A stretch of DNA of 64,000 bases from Natronocalculus amylovorans (GCF_023638035.1 NZ_JAKRVX010000006.1:97886-161885); one strand, 5' to 3'; positions 1 to 8,711 are shown, numbered from the stretch's first letter. The notes: generated by a model not told the origin, from the letters alone. Made by a program: numbers and translations.

Positions 1-900
1 GTGGATCTCACTGATCCCGTAAATCCAAAGGTTGGTAACCGACAGGCGTTTTTGCAAGAACTTATCGATCGGGATGATGAGGCACACCGCGACCTCCGTG
101 TCTACATTGTTGGCGATGAGATTATTGGCGCGATGTACCGGTACGCGCCGGAAGGCGACTGGCGAACGAACGTTGCGCTTGGTGGCTCTGTCGAGGATGC
201 AACCGATTCGATGCCTGAAGAGGCTGCTGAAACCGCACTGTATGCTGCGGATGTTCTTGGACTGGATTACGCTGGTGTCGACCTGATTGAAGGGTATGAT
301 GGCTGGTACGTCCTTGAAGTCAACCCAACCGCCGGCTTCAAAGGCCTCTACAAAGCAACTGGAACAAGCCCAGCACCATACATTGCAAAACTTGCGATCG
401 AACAAGCAGATGGTGAGGTAGACGATGAGCGAGTGGAAGGATTATCAGCAACGCTTGATGACTCAACGCCATCCTGTATGCCACGCGTCGAACCACCAAC
501 ACTTGCCGATACACCGCTTATTGGGTACATCGAAGAGGTCCATGTTATCGGAACAAGCGGCTCGAAACAGATTATGGCCAAATCCGATACCGGTGCAACC
601 CGATCAAGCATCGACACCAAACTTGCTGCGGAGATCGGTGCGGGGCCGATCAAAAGCATGACGCGTGTGAAATCTGGCTCTGTGAAGCGTGGTCGATCGC
701 GCCCAGTCATTGATTTGGTGATCGGAATCGGCGGCAACCAACATACAGTCACTGCAAGCGTCGAAGACCGAAGCCATATGGATTACCCGCTGTTGCTCGG
801 TCGAGATATTCTTGAACACTACCGTGTCGATGTGCGAAAGCGTGCAGACGGTGATCACCGTGGTGGCAAGTCCAACAAGGAAGAGTATCTCGAAGAGTAA
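1..900 (+). CDS. RimK-type ATP-grasp ligase fused to RimB-like aspartyl protease domain (5' partial)
   Basis: Two domains are visible. Residues 1-130 are the C-terminal half of an ATP-grasp ligase of the RimK family: the metal-binding E-V-N-P motif sits near residue 107 after a GVDLIEGYDG segment, and RTNVALGG near 55 matches the RimK substrate/ATP loop. Residues 170-285 resemble the RimB/ATP-dependent zinc protease family (retropepsin-like fold), with K-S-D-T-G-A near 192 and LLGRDIL near 265. RimK enzymes add glutamate or similar amino acids to protein C-termini; RimB-type proteins act in the same modification pathway, so the fusion plausibly couples ligation and trimming. The ATP-grasp N-terminal half is missing because the gene runs in from upstream of the window; the GTG at base 1 is unlikely to be the true start. 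The function of the haloarchaeal fusion is inference. Confidence 0.75.
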   Translation: MDLTDPVNPKVGNRQAFLQELIDRDDEAHRDLRVYIVGDEIIGAMYRYAPEGDWRTNVALGGSVEDATDSMPEEAAETALYAADVLGLDYAGVDLIEGYDGWYVLEVNPTAGFKGLYKATGTSPAPYIAKLAIEQADGEVDDERVEGLSATLDDSTPSCMPRVEPPTLADTPLIGYIEEVHVIGTSGSKQIMAKSDTGATRSSIDTKLAAEIGAGPIKSMTRVKSGSVKRGRSRPVIDLVIGIGGNQHTVTASVEDRSHMDYPLLLGRDILEHYRVDVRKRADGDHRGGKSNKEEYLEE

Positions 901-941
901 GCGGTGTTAACATAGATCAAAAAACCACAACATACATTTGG

Positions 942-1175
942 ATGTCTTGTGTTGTGGGCATTATGTTAGCAAACCTCGCGCTTCAAGGCGGTGGAAACGC
1001 AATTGCACTGCTGTTTGGCCTTCTCACCTTTGTTGTGTTCGTTGCGATGGTAGTTTGGACCTATACCGACGCAAAACAGAACAGTTCTCATCCTGCATTC
1101 CTCTGGGCCGTAGTCGTATTTTTCGCCCCCTTCCTTGGGATCATTTTGTATGTGCTTCTCGGTCGAAATCGGTAG
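942..1175 (+). CDS. Small two-helix membrane protein
   Basis: A 77-residue protein with two hydrophobic segments (about residues 17-40 and 51-73) separated by a short polar turn (YTDAKQNSS). It resembles the phospholipase-D N-terminal (PLDc_N-like) two-helix modules found as free-standing small proteins in haloarchaea, but the assignment is weak. An in-frame ATG at 963 is an alternative start that would trim seven residues. It lies 41 bases after the RimK/RimB fusion and is co-directional, so it may be cotranscribed. Function unknown. Confidence 0.6.
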   Translation: MSCVVGIMLANLALQGGGNAIALLFGLLTFVVFVAMVVWTYTDAKQNSSHPAFLWAVVVFFAPFLGIILYVLLGRNR

Positions 1176-1180
1176 ACTGG

Positions 1181-1813
1181 CTACTCAACAACGATATCCT
1201 CAACCGAGGAATTCTCTCGAACATACTGGTTCCAAATATAGAGCGTCGCGTACGATCGATATGGAGTCCACTGCGCTGCTCGCGATCGCATCTCGGCTCG
1301 TGTCTCATCGCCGAAGTACTGTTCCATGCCACGTCGCACCGCAAGGTCTTCAACAGGAAACACATCTTCGCGGCCTAATCCAAACATTAGTGTCATCTTT
1401 GCGGTCCACTCACCAACGCCTCTAATTGTTGTGAGCTCCTCTATCACAGCCTCGTCGTCCATCTCGGAAAATGAGTCCGCAGTGATGTTCTCGGTCTTAC
1501 TCCAGCGTGCGATCGATTTAATATACTCAATCTTCTGGGGAGAGAGCCCGACCGATCGAAGCGAAACATCGTCTGCGGCAAGCATCGCGTCCGGTGTGAT
1601 GGCAAATTCGTCGAACAGTTGGCCTCTGATCGTTCGAGCAGCCTCAGTCGAGATGAGTTGATTCACCACGGAGATGACCATTCGCTCAAACAAGTCATCT
1701 GCCACGGAAAGTTCAATCTCTCCGTACTCCTCAATCAGTGGTCCGATATCTGTCTCTCGAAGCGTTTCGTATGGATCACTCACAGGGAATGATTGGTCCC
1801 AATCAGTATACAC
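1181..1813 (-). CDS. DNA-3-methyladenine glycosylase II-like (HhH-GPD)
   Basis: A 210-residue helix-hairpin-helix base-excision repair glycosylase. The hairpin is seen as I-R-G-V-G-E-W-T-A at about 130-138 and the catalytic aspartate as D156 in F-P-V-E-D-L-A. There is no Cys cluster after the HhH, which separates it from EndoIII/MutY and favours the AlkA (alkylpurine) branch. It would remove alkylated bases to start base excision repair. The start is GTG: an AT-rich TATA element at 1835-1843 lies about 25 bases upstream on this strand, predicting a leaderless transcript beginning at this codon. The same element faces the divergent fatty-acid gene. Confidence 0.85.
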   Translation of the reverse strand: MYTDWDQSFPVSDPYETLRETDIGPLIEEYGEIELSVADDLFERMVISVVNQLISTEAARTIRGQLFDEFAITPDAMLAADDVSLRSVGLSPQKIEYIKSIARWSKTENITADSFSEMDDEAVIEELTTIRGVGEWTAKMTLMFGLGREDVFPVEDLAVRRGMEQYFGDETRAEMRSRAAQWTPYRSYATLYIWNQYVRENSSVEDIVVE

Positions 1814-1834
1814 TATTCGGTGATCGGAAGACGA

Positions 1835-1843
1835 TATAATAAA
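1835..1843. promoter_or_regulatory. Bidirectional TATA element between AlkA-like gene and fused HAD/ECH gene
   Basis: The 9-bp tract TATAATAAA reads as a TATA box on both strands. On the minus strand it sits about 25 bases before the GTG at 1813; on the plus strand it predicts a start near 1862-1868, giving a leader of about 45 bases before the ATG at 1909. Confidence 0.5.
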
Positions 1844-1908
1844 CTCAAAAATAGTTGTTACTGTTGAATAGGGAAACGTTGAACATCTACGACGCCAACG
1901 ATGGGGAT

Positions 1909-3882
1909 ATGGACATTGATGAAATCAACACTATCACGGTTCTTGGTGCCGGCAACATGGGCCACGGGATCGCTGAGGTCGCTGCACTTGCAGGCTACAC
2001 TGTTGTCCTCCGTGATATCAATGAGGAGTTCGTTCAAAACGGATATGACCAGATCGAATGGAGCCTTGGAAAGCTCGCAGAAAAAGAACAGATCTCCGAG
2101 GAGAAAGCCGACGAAACACTCGATCGGATCACACCTGTCGTGCCGGTTAAGGAGGCCGTCGCGGGCGCAGATGTGGTGATTGAAGCGGTTCCAGAGGTCA
2201 TGGGCATCAAAAAAGAGGTATACGCAGAGCTTGAGGAACACGCACCCGAGCGAACCATTTTTGCGACAAACACTTCCAGCCTCTCAATTACAGAACTATC
2301 TGAGGTTACAGACCGCCCAGCACAGTTCTGTGGAATGCACTTTTTCAACCCGCCGATCCGCATGCCGCTTGTTGAGGTGATTTCCGGTGAGCATTCCTCA
2401 GATGAAACGCTCGATACGATCGAGGCGCTTGCTTCGGAGATGGACAAAACACCAGTCCGCGTCCACAAAGACAGTCCTGGCTTCATCGTTAACCGGATTC
2501 TTGTTCCACTAATGAATGAGGCTGCATGGATCGTCGAAGATGGAAGCGCAACCGTTGCAGAAGTTGATTCGACAACCAAGTTCGACATGGGTCTCCCAAT
2601 GGGGTCCTTCGAGCTTGCAGACCAGGTTGGCATCGATGTTGGCTATCACGTCCTTGATTACATGCATGACGTGCTTGGTGATGCATACCGGCCATGCCCG
2701 CTGCTTGAATCAAAGGTTGATGCAGAGGAACTTGGCAAAAAAACCGGTTCTGGATTTTACGATTACGAGAACGGTGGTGCGGAGATTCCATCAGATGCCG
2801 GACGAGAGAACATCGAACATCGCCTGCTCGCAGTAATGGCAAACGAGGTTGCTGGACTCATTGAAAACGATGTGGCTGACGCAACTGCGATCGACAAAGC
2901 AGTAATGCTTGGTGCTGGCTTCCCGGATGGACCAGCCAAACTCGCAGATGCAACCGGTCTTGAGACGCTTGTCGAAACGCTTGACTCCTTACATGAAACG
3001 ACTGATGAGCCGCGTTATGAGGCTGTGTCCCTCCTTCGCGAGCTAGCCGAAGATGCTGCTGGCTTCCATGGGAACGACGAAGCAGACGAAGCGGCGTTTA
3101 GCTACGATACGATTGCCGTAGAATTTGACGACTCAGTCGGGCACATCATTATAAATCGTCCACACCGGATGAATACAATCAGTACCGAGCTGCTCGATGA
3201 ACTGAGCGATGCGATCGACAAACTGGATGCAGACGACGATGTCCGTGCAATTCTTTTGACTGGTGCGGGCGACAAAGCGTTCTCCGCAGGTGCAGATGTG
3301 ATGAGCATGGCCGGTGGTGGTGCTGACCCAATCTTTGCGGTTGAGCTCTCCCGACAGGGTCAACAGACCTTCGGCAAGCTTGAATCCGCGGATACACCAG
3401 TTGTTGCCGGAATTGATGGGTACTGTCTCGGTGGGGGTATGGAGCTCTCAATGTGTGCTGATATGCGGATCGCAACCGAGCGATCGCAGTTCGGCCAGCC
3501 GGAACATAACCTTGGGTTGCTTCCGGGCTGGGGTGGAACACAGCGGCTTACCCATATTGTCGGTGAGGGTCGTGCCAAAGAGATCATCTTCACGGCCGAT
3601 CGCTACGATGCAGACGTGATGGAGTCATATGGATTTGTCAATGAAGTCGTTGGAAACGACGAACTCGGTGAGAAAGCGATGGAACTTGCCAAAAAGCTTG
3701 CTGGCGGCCCACCAATCGCACAAAAGTATACCAAACGCGCAATGCTTGCAGGTCGAGACAGCACAGATGCTGGATTAGAACTTGAGTCACAGGCGTTTGG
3801 CCATCTCATGAACACCGATGATCTCATGGAAGGGATCACCGCGTTCATGGGCGATGGGGAGCCGGATTTCAAAGGCAAGTAA
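1909..3882 (+). CDS. Fused 3-hydroxyacyl-CoA dehydrogenase / enoyl-CoA hydratase
   Basis: A bifunctional beta-oxidation enzyme of 657 residues. The N-terminal part (about 1-380) is an NAD-dependent 3-hydroxyacyl-CoA dehydrogenase with the dinucleotide motif G-A-G-N-M-G at 13-18, the catalytic MHFFNPP segment near 145-151, and two C-terminal helical domains. The C-terminal part (about 395-657) is a crotonase-fold enoyl-CoA hydratase with an oxyanion loop DKAFSAGAD and a second loop GYCLGGGMEL. Domain order (dehydrogenase first) is that of the archaeal fusions, opposite to bacterial FadB. It would hydrate enoyl-CoA and oxidise the product to 3-ketoacyl-CoA. An in-frame TTG at 1855 is rejected as the start because it precedes the predicted transcription start set by the TATA element at 1835-1843. 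Confidence 0.9.
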   Translation: MDIDEINTITVLGAGNMGHGIAEVAALAGYTVVLRDINEEFVQNGYDQIEWSLGKLAEKEQISEEKADETLDRITPVVPVKEAVAGADVVIEAVPEVMGIKKEVYAELEEHAPERTIFATNTSSLSITELSEVTDRPAQFCGMHFFNPPIRMPLVEVISGEHSSDETLDTIEALASEMDKTPVRVHKDSPGFIVNRILVPLMNEAAWIVEDGSATVAEVDSTTKFDMGLPMGSFELADQVGIDVGYHVLDYMHDVLGDAYRPCPLLESKVDAEELGKKTGSGFYDYENGGAEIPSDAGRENIEHRLLAVMANEVAGLIENDVADATAIDKAVMLGAGFPDGPAKLADATGLETLVETLDSLHETTDEPRYEAVSLLRELAEDAAGFHGNDEADEAAFSYDTIAVEFDDSVGHIIINRPHRMNTISTELLDELSDAIDKLDADDDVRAILLTGAGDKAFSAGADVMSMAGGGADPIFAVELSRQGQQTFGKLESADTPVVAGIDGYCLGGGMELSMCADMRIATERSQFGQPEHNLGLLPGWGGTQRLTHIVGEGRAKEIIFTADRYDADVMESYGFVNEVVGNDELGEKAMELAKKLAGGPPIAQKYTKRAMLAGRDSTDAGLELESQAFGHLMNTDDLMEGITAFMGDGEPDFKGK

Positions 3883-3981
3883 CCGCCTGCATACAGTTTT
3901 AATTTTATCCATATCGTCGTGTGTTGTCATATCGTGACAATCGACAGACGGCACCACGATATCCGAGGGAATTCGAAGGGG

Positions 3982-3989
3982 TTATATTA
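3982..3989 (+). promoter_or_regulatory. TATA box of tRNA-Glu
   Basis: TTATATTA lies 24 to 31 bases before the first tRNA nucleotide at 4013, the usual spacing for an archaeal TATA element. Confidence 0.55.
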
Positions 3990-4012
3990 GTGCGGCAGAT
4001 AGAAGAAAATGC

Positions 4013-4120
4013 GCTCGATTGGTGTAGTCCGGCCAATCATATTGGCCTTTCGACTGCAGAGGTAAATCGTGCCTTGCAGGAAGACAGCCGATGACCGGGG
4101 TTCAAATCCCCGATCGAGCA
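4013..4120 (+). tRNA. tRNA-Glu (anticodon TTC) with a 33-nt intron
   Basis: The acceptor stem GCTCGAT (4013-4019) pairs with ATCGAGC (4113-4119), and A4120 is the discriminator. The T arm is CGGGG-TTCAAAT-CCCCG (4096-4112). The anticodon stem TTGGC (4042-4046) pairs with GCCGA (4087-4091), and the loop carries anticodon TTC at 4049-4051. The D-arm sequence GTGTAGTCCGGCCAATCAT is typical of haloarchaeal tRNA-Glu. An insertion of 33 bases sits between positions 37 and 38; removing it leaves 75 nucleotides, the normal length. CCA is not encoded. Confidence 0.92.
4053..4085 (+). other. tRNA-Glu intron with canonical bulge-helix-bulge
   Basis: The precursor folds into a textbook motif for the archaeal splicing endonuclease. 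Bases 4047-4050 (CTTT) pair with 4080-4083 (GAAG, one G-U) as the 4-bp central helix. This is flanked by 3-nt bulges CGA (4051-4053) and ACA (4084-4086), each cut after its second base. The inner helix is CTGCA (4054-4058) with TGCAG (4075-4079), and an AGG/CCT extension continues it. Confidence 0.88.
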
Positions 4121-4183
4121 TTCTTCAATTTTCAATCACTTACCGAACGGTAGGTTCACGTATGACACCCCGTTATTGCTCAT

Positions 4184-4594
4184 ATGGATCGCCACCGATC
4201 GGTCCTCACGCTTGCCACAACGATTGCCCTCGTTGCCACCACTGGGAGCCTCTATTTTAGCGAAGTGCTTGGGCTGGTTCCGTGTGACCTCTGTTGGATA
4301 CAACGGATTTTGATGTACCCACTGGTGATTGTCTTTGGCGTTGCAGCGATCGAAAACCGGATTGGGGTCTGGAAAACGGCGTTGCCACTGTCCGGGTTGG
4401 GAATTCTTGCCTCCACGTACCATGTATATTTACAGTTCCAGCCTGCGGCATCCTGCTCGATTGGTGGGGGCTGCACCTCAATTCAGTATCAGACCGCTGG
4501 TGGAGTACTCACAATACCGCGGCTTGCGCTGATTGCCTTTGTGCTGGTAACTGGTCTATCCCTCGCGCTTGCGTTGGTCGATCGGCAACGGTAG
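4184..4594 (+). CDS. DsbB-family disulfide bond formation protein
   Basis: A 136-residue protein with four hydrophobic segments. It carries the redox pair C34-D-L-C37 just after the first membrane helix and a second pair C91/C97 in the loop before the last helix. That is the DsbB layout: the first pair shuttles electrons to a quinone and the second re-oxidises a DsbA-like thiol oxidase outside the membrane. No DsbA gene is adjacent. The gene ends 4 bases from the convergent cryptochrome stop. Confidence 0.88.
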   Translation: MDRHRSVLTLATTIALVATTGSLYFSEVLGLVPCDLCWIQRILMYPLVIVFGVAAIENRIGVWKTALPLSGLGILASTYHVYLQFQPAASCSIGGGCTSIQYQTAGGVLTIPRLALIAFVLVTGLSLALALVDRQR

Positions 4595-4598
4595 CAAT

Positions 4599-6053
4599 CT
4601 ATTGAAGCTTCTCGTATGACGCGTCCAGATTGATCATCGGTTCCGGATATGTCGTTCCCAATTTAACATCGAATGTCGATTGCTCTTTAGGACTCATTTT
4701 CCATGGTTCGTGTGCGTATTTCGGAGGCAGGGCTGCAAGTTCTGGTAGCCAGTGATGGACGTACGCCGCGTTTTCGTCGTAGTTTCGTGCCTGTTTGATG
4801 ATGTTGAAATACCGATCACGTGAATCATTACCGACACCTGCGATGTATGCCCAATTTCCATAGTTTGAACATGGATCATAGTCGATTAACTGTGTTTCAA
4901 AATACGCTGCACCGCGCCGCCAATCAATTCGGAGGTTGTTGACTAGGAACGAGGCAACATTCTGTCGGCCTCTATTTGACATAAATCCGGTTTGGTTGAG
5001 CTCCTGCATGTTTGCATCCACGAATGGAATTCCCGTTTCACCACGGCACCAGCGATCGAACTGTGCATCATCGTTTCGCCATTCAATATCCGTCCGCTGT
5101 TGGATTCCTCCCTGTGAAAAGAACGCTCCGCCATGTTTTGCAACTTGAAACTGGAAGAAGTCTCGCCAGATCAGTTCGAACAGTACCCAATATGTCGACT
5201 CGTTTTTTGTTCGCTCCTTTTCATATGCCCGAAGCTCATGTTCGATCGTCCGCGGGGAAAGCGAGCCATCATTGAGCCACGGCGAGAACTTTGTGGAGTA
5301 CGCTGCTCCAAGCATCCCGTTTCGTGTTTTTTTATATGTACTTACGTGGTCTGTTTCCCAAAGGTATTCAGCGACTCGATCGAGGCCAGCGGTCTCCCCA
5401 CCGGAAAATTTGTAGACACCACGGTTACCTGGCATATCCTTCTCAATCGAGGGATCAAGTCTATCGACCGGCGTGATTTCACCAGGGTCTATCTCCGTTG
5501 GCACTGGTGGAAGGTTTGGGATCGTAAGTGGGTCACGAACTGTTGCGTCGGCCTCGACTGATTTTCTGAACGGAGTGTACGTGTCACGCATAGACTCATA
5601 CGGTGTTGGTAGATCATTTATATGATAGAGGGTATGGCTCCAGACACGTTCGATCGCACACCCTGCATCTCGTAGCCGTGTTTTGACTGCAGCCTCAACA
5701 GCCATCTCCTCCGGCGCTGGAAGTGTTTGTAGAACACCCCGAGACGCGTTGGTCATCGCGGCAATTTCAGGGAGAACAGCTTCCGGTGTTCCGTGTCGTA
5801 CAATGAGGTCTGACCCGTGTTCTCTGAGTTGCTCTCGCAGCGTTGTTACCGACTCATGCCTGAATCGAAGTCGATGTTGGCCTGTTTTTTTGAATTGAAA
5901 CGAGTCTGAACCGCCGTATGATTCTGCACCATCTAATCGTGGATCAAAACAATAGACTGGAATGAGCTTCTCTGAAGCAGCTCCAGCAACGAGTGCCTCG
6001 TTATCATGGAGCCGAAGATCATGTCGAACCCACCAGAGTGTGGTATCTCCCAT
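4599..6053 (-). CDS. DASH-family cryptochrome / DNA photolyase
   Basis: A 484-residue flavoprotein with an N-terminal photolyase alpha/beta domain (residues 1-135) and a C-terminal FAD-binding helical domain. Cry-DASH hallmarks are visible: FKKTGQHRLRF-type segment after the first beta strands, FVDANMQELNQTGFMSNRGRQ in the FAD pocket region, and CSNYGNWAYIAGVGND followed by FNIIKQA near the C-terminus. DASH proteins repair cyclobutane pyrimidine dimers, preferentially in single-stranded DNA, using blue light. The reading frame stays open 183 bases further upstream, but that would overlap the neighbouring regulator gene. ATG 6053 precedes G-D-T-T-L-W-W; ATG 6068 is an alternative. Confidence 0.88.
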   Translation of the reverse strand: MGDTTLWWVRHDLRLHDNEALVAGAASEKLIPVYCFDPRLDGAESYGGSDSFQFKKTGQHRLRFRHESVTTLREQLREHGSDLIVRHGTPEAVLPEIAAMTNASRGVLQTLPAPEEMAVEAAVKTRLRDAGCAIERVWSHTLYHINDLPTPYESMRDTYTPFRKSVEADATVRDPLTIPNLPPVPTEIDPGEITPVDRLDPSIEKDMPGNRGVYKFSGGETAGLDRVAEYLWETDHVSTYKKTRNGMLGAAYSTKFSPWLNDGSLSPRTIEHELRAYEKERTKNESTYWVLFELIWRDFFQFQVAKHGGAFFSQGGIQQRTDIEWRNDDAQFDRWCRGETGIPFVDANMQELNQTGFMSNRGRQNVASFLVNNLRIDWRRGAAYFETQLIDYDPCSNYGNWAYIAGVGNDSRDRYFNIIKQARNYDENAAYVHHWLPELAALPPKYAHEPWKMSPKEQSTFDVKLGTTYPEPMINLDASYEKLQ

Positions 6054-6096
6054 GCGATTTATTTGCATGCAATCGGCTTCAATCGGTAGGTCGTGA

Positions 6097-6630
6097 TTAT
6101 CGAACCCGCTCGAACAGTGTTGGCTCTTGGGTGAATGAATAGTAGCCTGCGAGAATCCCAATACAGAATAACGCGAGTAGACTCCACCACCCCGGCTCAA
6201 CCATTTCAAGAATCGGAACACCGATCGAAGACCCAACCGTTGCTAACACGCCAAGCAGCGACAGCCCAGCAAACAGCTCTGTTCGGCTCAACCCATACTG
6301 TGGCACAATTTCCAAGTAGATCGCAATATCTGGTGCATGCCCAGAAAGCATCACCATCTTATCCGTATCATTGTATGCTATAATGTCTAAGTCTGTAAGC
6401 TTCGGAATATGCGTTTGATGAAGTGAGACGTAGACGCTTTGTCGGAGTTTGTGTGGTGGTGGTGATTCGCCATATTCGATCGCAGCGATATGCTCTGCAA
6501 GCTCACCAAGTTCGATCGGTTCGTCAACTGCGATTAGCTGTTTAAGCACAAGTCGGCGACGGCTATTTCTGAGCACATCGTGTATTTCAGTCGGATCAAG
6601 TCCCGAATCTGTGCTCACCTCGCCAGACAT
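6097..6630 (-). CDS. DUF7344-type winged-helix protein with C-terminal membrane helices
   Basis: A 177-residue protein. Residues 10-105 form a haloarchaeal winged-helix domain: DVLRNSRRRLVL opens helix 1, the recognition helix lies in the SVYVSLHQTHIPKL stretch, and the wing is around IIAYNDTDKMV. Residues 115-137 and 146-166 are hydrophobic membrane segments. Such membrane-tethered HTH proteins are common and uncharacterised in haloarchaea; the domain resembles DUF7344. It sits directly upstream of and co-directional with the cryptochrome gene (43-base gap), so a role in its light or redox control is conceivable but only inferred from position. Confidence 0.75.
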   Translation of the reverse strand: MSGEVSTDSGLDPTEIHDVLRNSRRRLVLKQLIAVDEPIELGELAEHIAAIEYGESPPPHKLRQSVYVSLHQTHIPKLTDLDIIAYNDTDKMVMLSGHAPDIAIYLEIVPQYGLSRTELFAGLSLLGVLATVGSSIGVPILEMVEPGWWSLLALFCIGILAGYYSFTQEPTLFERVR

Positions 6631-6691
6631 ATCAGAAGATCACATTCACAGACGTATGAATGTATCCGTCAAAAACAGATTCTCGGTTTGC

Positions 6692-8698
6692 TTAGGCAAG
6701 CCACTCATCCGGTTTTGTATCGTAGTCCACATCAGTCGCTTCAATCGCTTCTTGGAGGTGGTACTCCAAATCATGTTCTGTGACTTCCGATCCATCATAT
6801 CGGAATCGAACACCAACCTCGGTCCCGTTTGGTTCACGACCACGACGGCGTGCAACCTCTAGCTCATGTTCGTCATACTCAACCCGGATTGTCATCAGAT
6901 TGACTGGGCGACCCCACAGCTCAAAGACGCGTTCAAGAACTGCATGTGCCTGTTTTTCATTTAATGCAACACCATTGTATCGATGACCCAAGAGGAGTTC
7001 CCCTCGATTATCGAAGTTTCCATCATAAACTGCGATCGTTGGCTTCCCAAAGTTCGTAAACTGTAACAGGAGCTTTCGTTTGACGTCGGCAGGGTCAATG
7101 CTTGCGACTCGGTAATCGCCTGTTGCTTGTGAGTATTCGTAGGTGAAGTAGTTATGCGAGGAGACGAACTCCGGCGTGAGAAATGAATCAATAAATGTCA
7201 CATCATTGTGGCTTGCACGGATTTCACGCATTCGATCCCACCCCGAAGTGTAGTTTATATCCGCAAGCGCTGCTTCGATCGTCTCATACCGTTCGTCATC
7301 GAACATATATCGTGCTTCACGCTCCAACGCTTCACGACTGATCTGACTGACAAATTGGCGGTTATGTCGCCGTGTGAGTGAGAAATGTCGCTCCGAAAGC
7401 CCAGTGTAGGTTAGTGTAGCCCACGGATATCGATCGAGGTCAAGTTCGCCCGCTGCTGCGGCTTCAACTCGCTCTGCATCAAACCGATCGTCATTGGATT
7501 CGATACGTTGAAGCAGTTCGTCGATGTCGCTTGCGGTGAGTCCTGCAACAAGCGGGTCAGGCTGGAGTCGCTCTTCAACAACCGAAAAGTCGATCGCGTC
7601 ATGGAAGTTCCGCCAGGTGATCCCCTCAACTCGGAGGAGTTTGTCAACAACCTCTTTTCGGTTCGTTGTGTTCTCAATATGTTCCCAGAGCTCTTTCCCA
7701 AGTTTGTATGGATTCAGTCCGGGCGACCCAAGCACTCGTGCTTGGTGATCTGCGTAGGTAATGAACTCATCAGTTCCAGCAAACCGCTCATCGCCCATCA
7801 TAAGCGATTCCCAGTACGCAGCCCATCCTTCGTTCATTATCTTAGTCATTTTTTGGGCTGCGAAGTAGTACGCCTCCTCGCGGAGTCGATCGATCACATC
7901 TGTCGCCCATGACTCACGTTCAACCGCTTTCTGTTGGGAATTATCGTATGCAAGTCCATGGTCGCGAAGGTATGCAAGCACATCGCGCTCTGGGTCATCA
8001 AGCGTTAGTTCCGCAGCTGCGTCCTCGTGTGCCTCGATCCATGCATCGTCAAACACATTCTGTCGGACGTCATCTGAGAGTCCGAGCTCATCGAGTTGGT
8101 CTCGGATATCGCTCAGATCGCGATCTTCCGGGTCGGCCTCAGCAAGGAGCGGTCGATGTTGGTCGATTGTGTCCTCAAGACAGAGCACTGCGTCAATGAG
8201 TCGCTCAACATCTGCGCGATCGATCTCGGGATCGTTCATATACCGGTCGATCGCCGCCGCATGCTGTTCAAGCATTGCCGCGGCATTTGGCTGTCCCGGA
8301 TCTCCACGATCGCTATACAGTCCAAACCAAGCATTGTTTGCAAAGAAATCCGCATGCGCCTCGACATGCGTGATAACGGCTTTCTGATCGGCGTGGGTGT
8401 TTGACTCCTGCAAAAAGGCATGCGATGGGTTGTCATTATTGACAATCTCAAACGCTTTCCCCATCCCAAACTGGTCTTGTTTGCGTTGGCGATCATATGC
8501 CATTCCCCATCGCCAGTGTGGATATCGCCTTTGGAAGCCGCTGTAGGCGATGAGTTCATTCATTTCGTCGTGATCGACAATCCAGTAGTTGACCGGATAT
8601 GGACGTAACCCAAGCTTCTCTGCAAGCTCTCTGGCTCGTTTGACGGGCGTTTCAAGTTCAGTTGCGGTTTTTTGTGCAAGTTGTCGTTCGTCTCTCAT
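6692..8698 (-). CDS. SpoVR family protein
   Basis: A 668-residue member of the SpoVR/YcgB family, recognised by the N-terminal WIVDHDEMNELIAY, GFQRRYPHWRWGM and EIVNNDNP motifs, and by ADFFANNAWF plus the later MNEGWAAYWES segment. Bacterial SpoVR is needed for spore cortex formation and YcgB for stationary-phase survival; the biochemical activity is unknown. Haloarchaeal versions carry a longer C-terminal part than the roughly 500-residue bacterial ones. It is the last gene of the kinase-kinase-DUF444-SpoVR operon, starting 13 bases after the DUF444 stop. ATG 8698 is preceded by GGTGAT; a GTG at 8707 is possible. Confidence 0.92.
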   Translation of the reverse strand: MRDERQLAQKTATELETPVKRARELAEKLGLRPYPVNYWIVDHDEMNELIAYSGFQRRYPHWRWGMAYDRQRKQDQFGMGKAFEIVNNDNPSHAFLQESNTHADQKAVITHVEAHADFFANNAWFGLYSDRGDPGQPNAAAMLEQHAAAIDRYMNDPEIDRADVERLIDAVLCLEDTIDQHRPLLAEADPEDRDLSDIRDQLDELGLSDDVRQNVFDDAWIEAHEDAAAELTLDDPERDVLAYLRDHGLAYDNSQQKAVERESWATDVIDRLREEAYYFAAQKMTKIMNEGWAAYWESLMMGDERFAGTDEFITYADHQARVLGSPGLNPYKLGKELWEHIENTTNRKEVVDKLLRVEGITWRNFHDAIDFSVVEERLQPDPLVAGLTASDIDELLQRIESNDDRFDAERVEAAAAGELDLDRYPWATLTYTGLSERHFSLTRRHNRQFVSQISREALEREARYMFDDERYETIEAALADINYTSGWDRMREIRASHNDVTFIDSFLTPEFVSSHNYFTYEYSQATGDYRVASIDPADVKRKLLLQFTNFGKPTIAVYDGNFDNRGELLLGHRYNGVALNEKQAHAVLERVFELWGRPVNLMTIRVEYDEHELEVARRRGREPNGTEVGVRFRYDGSEVTEHDLEYHLQEAIEATDVDYDTKPDEWLA

Positions 8699-8711
8699 AC
8701 GTATCACCCGA

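Noticed and set aside
1855..1908. N-terminal extension of the fused dehydrogenase from TTG 1855
   Set aside because: It would start at or before the predicted transcription start, and the 18 residues show no similarity to the family.
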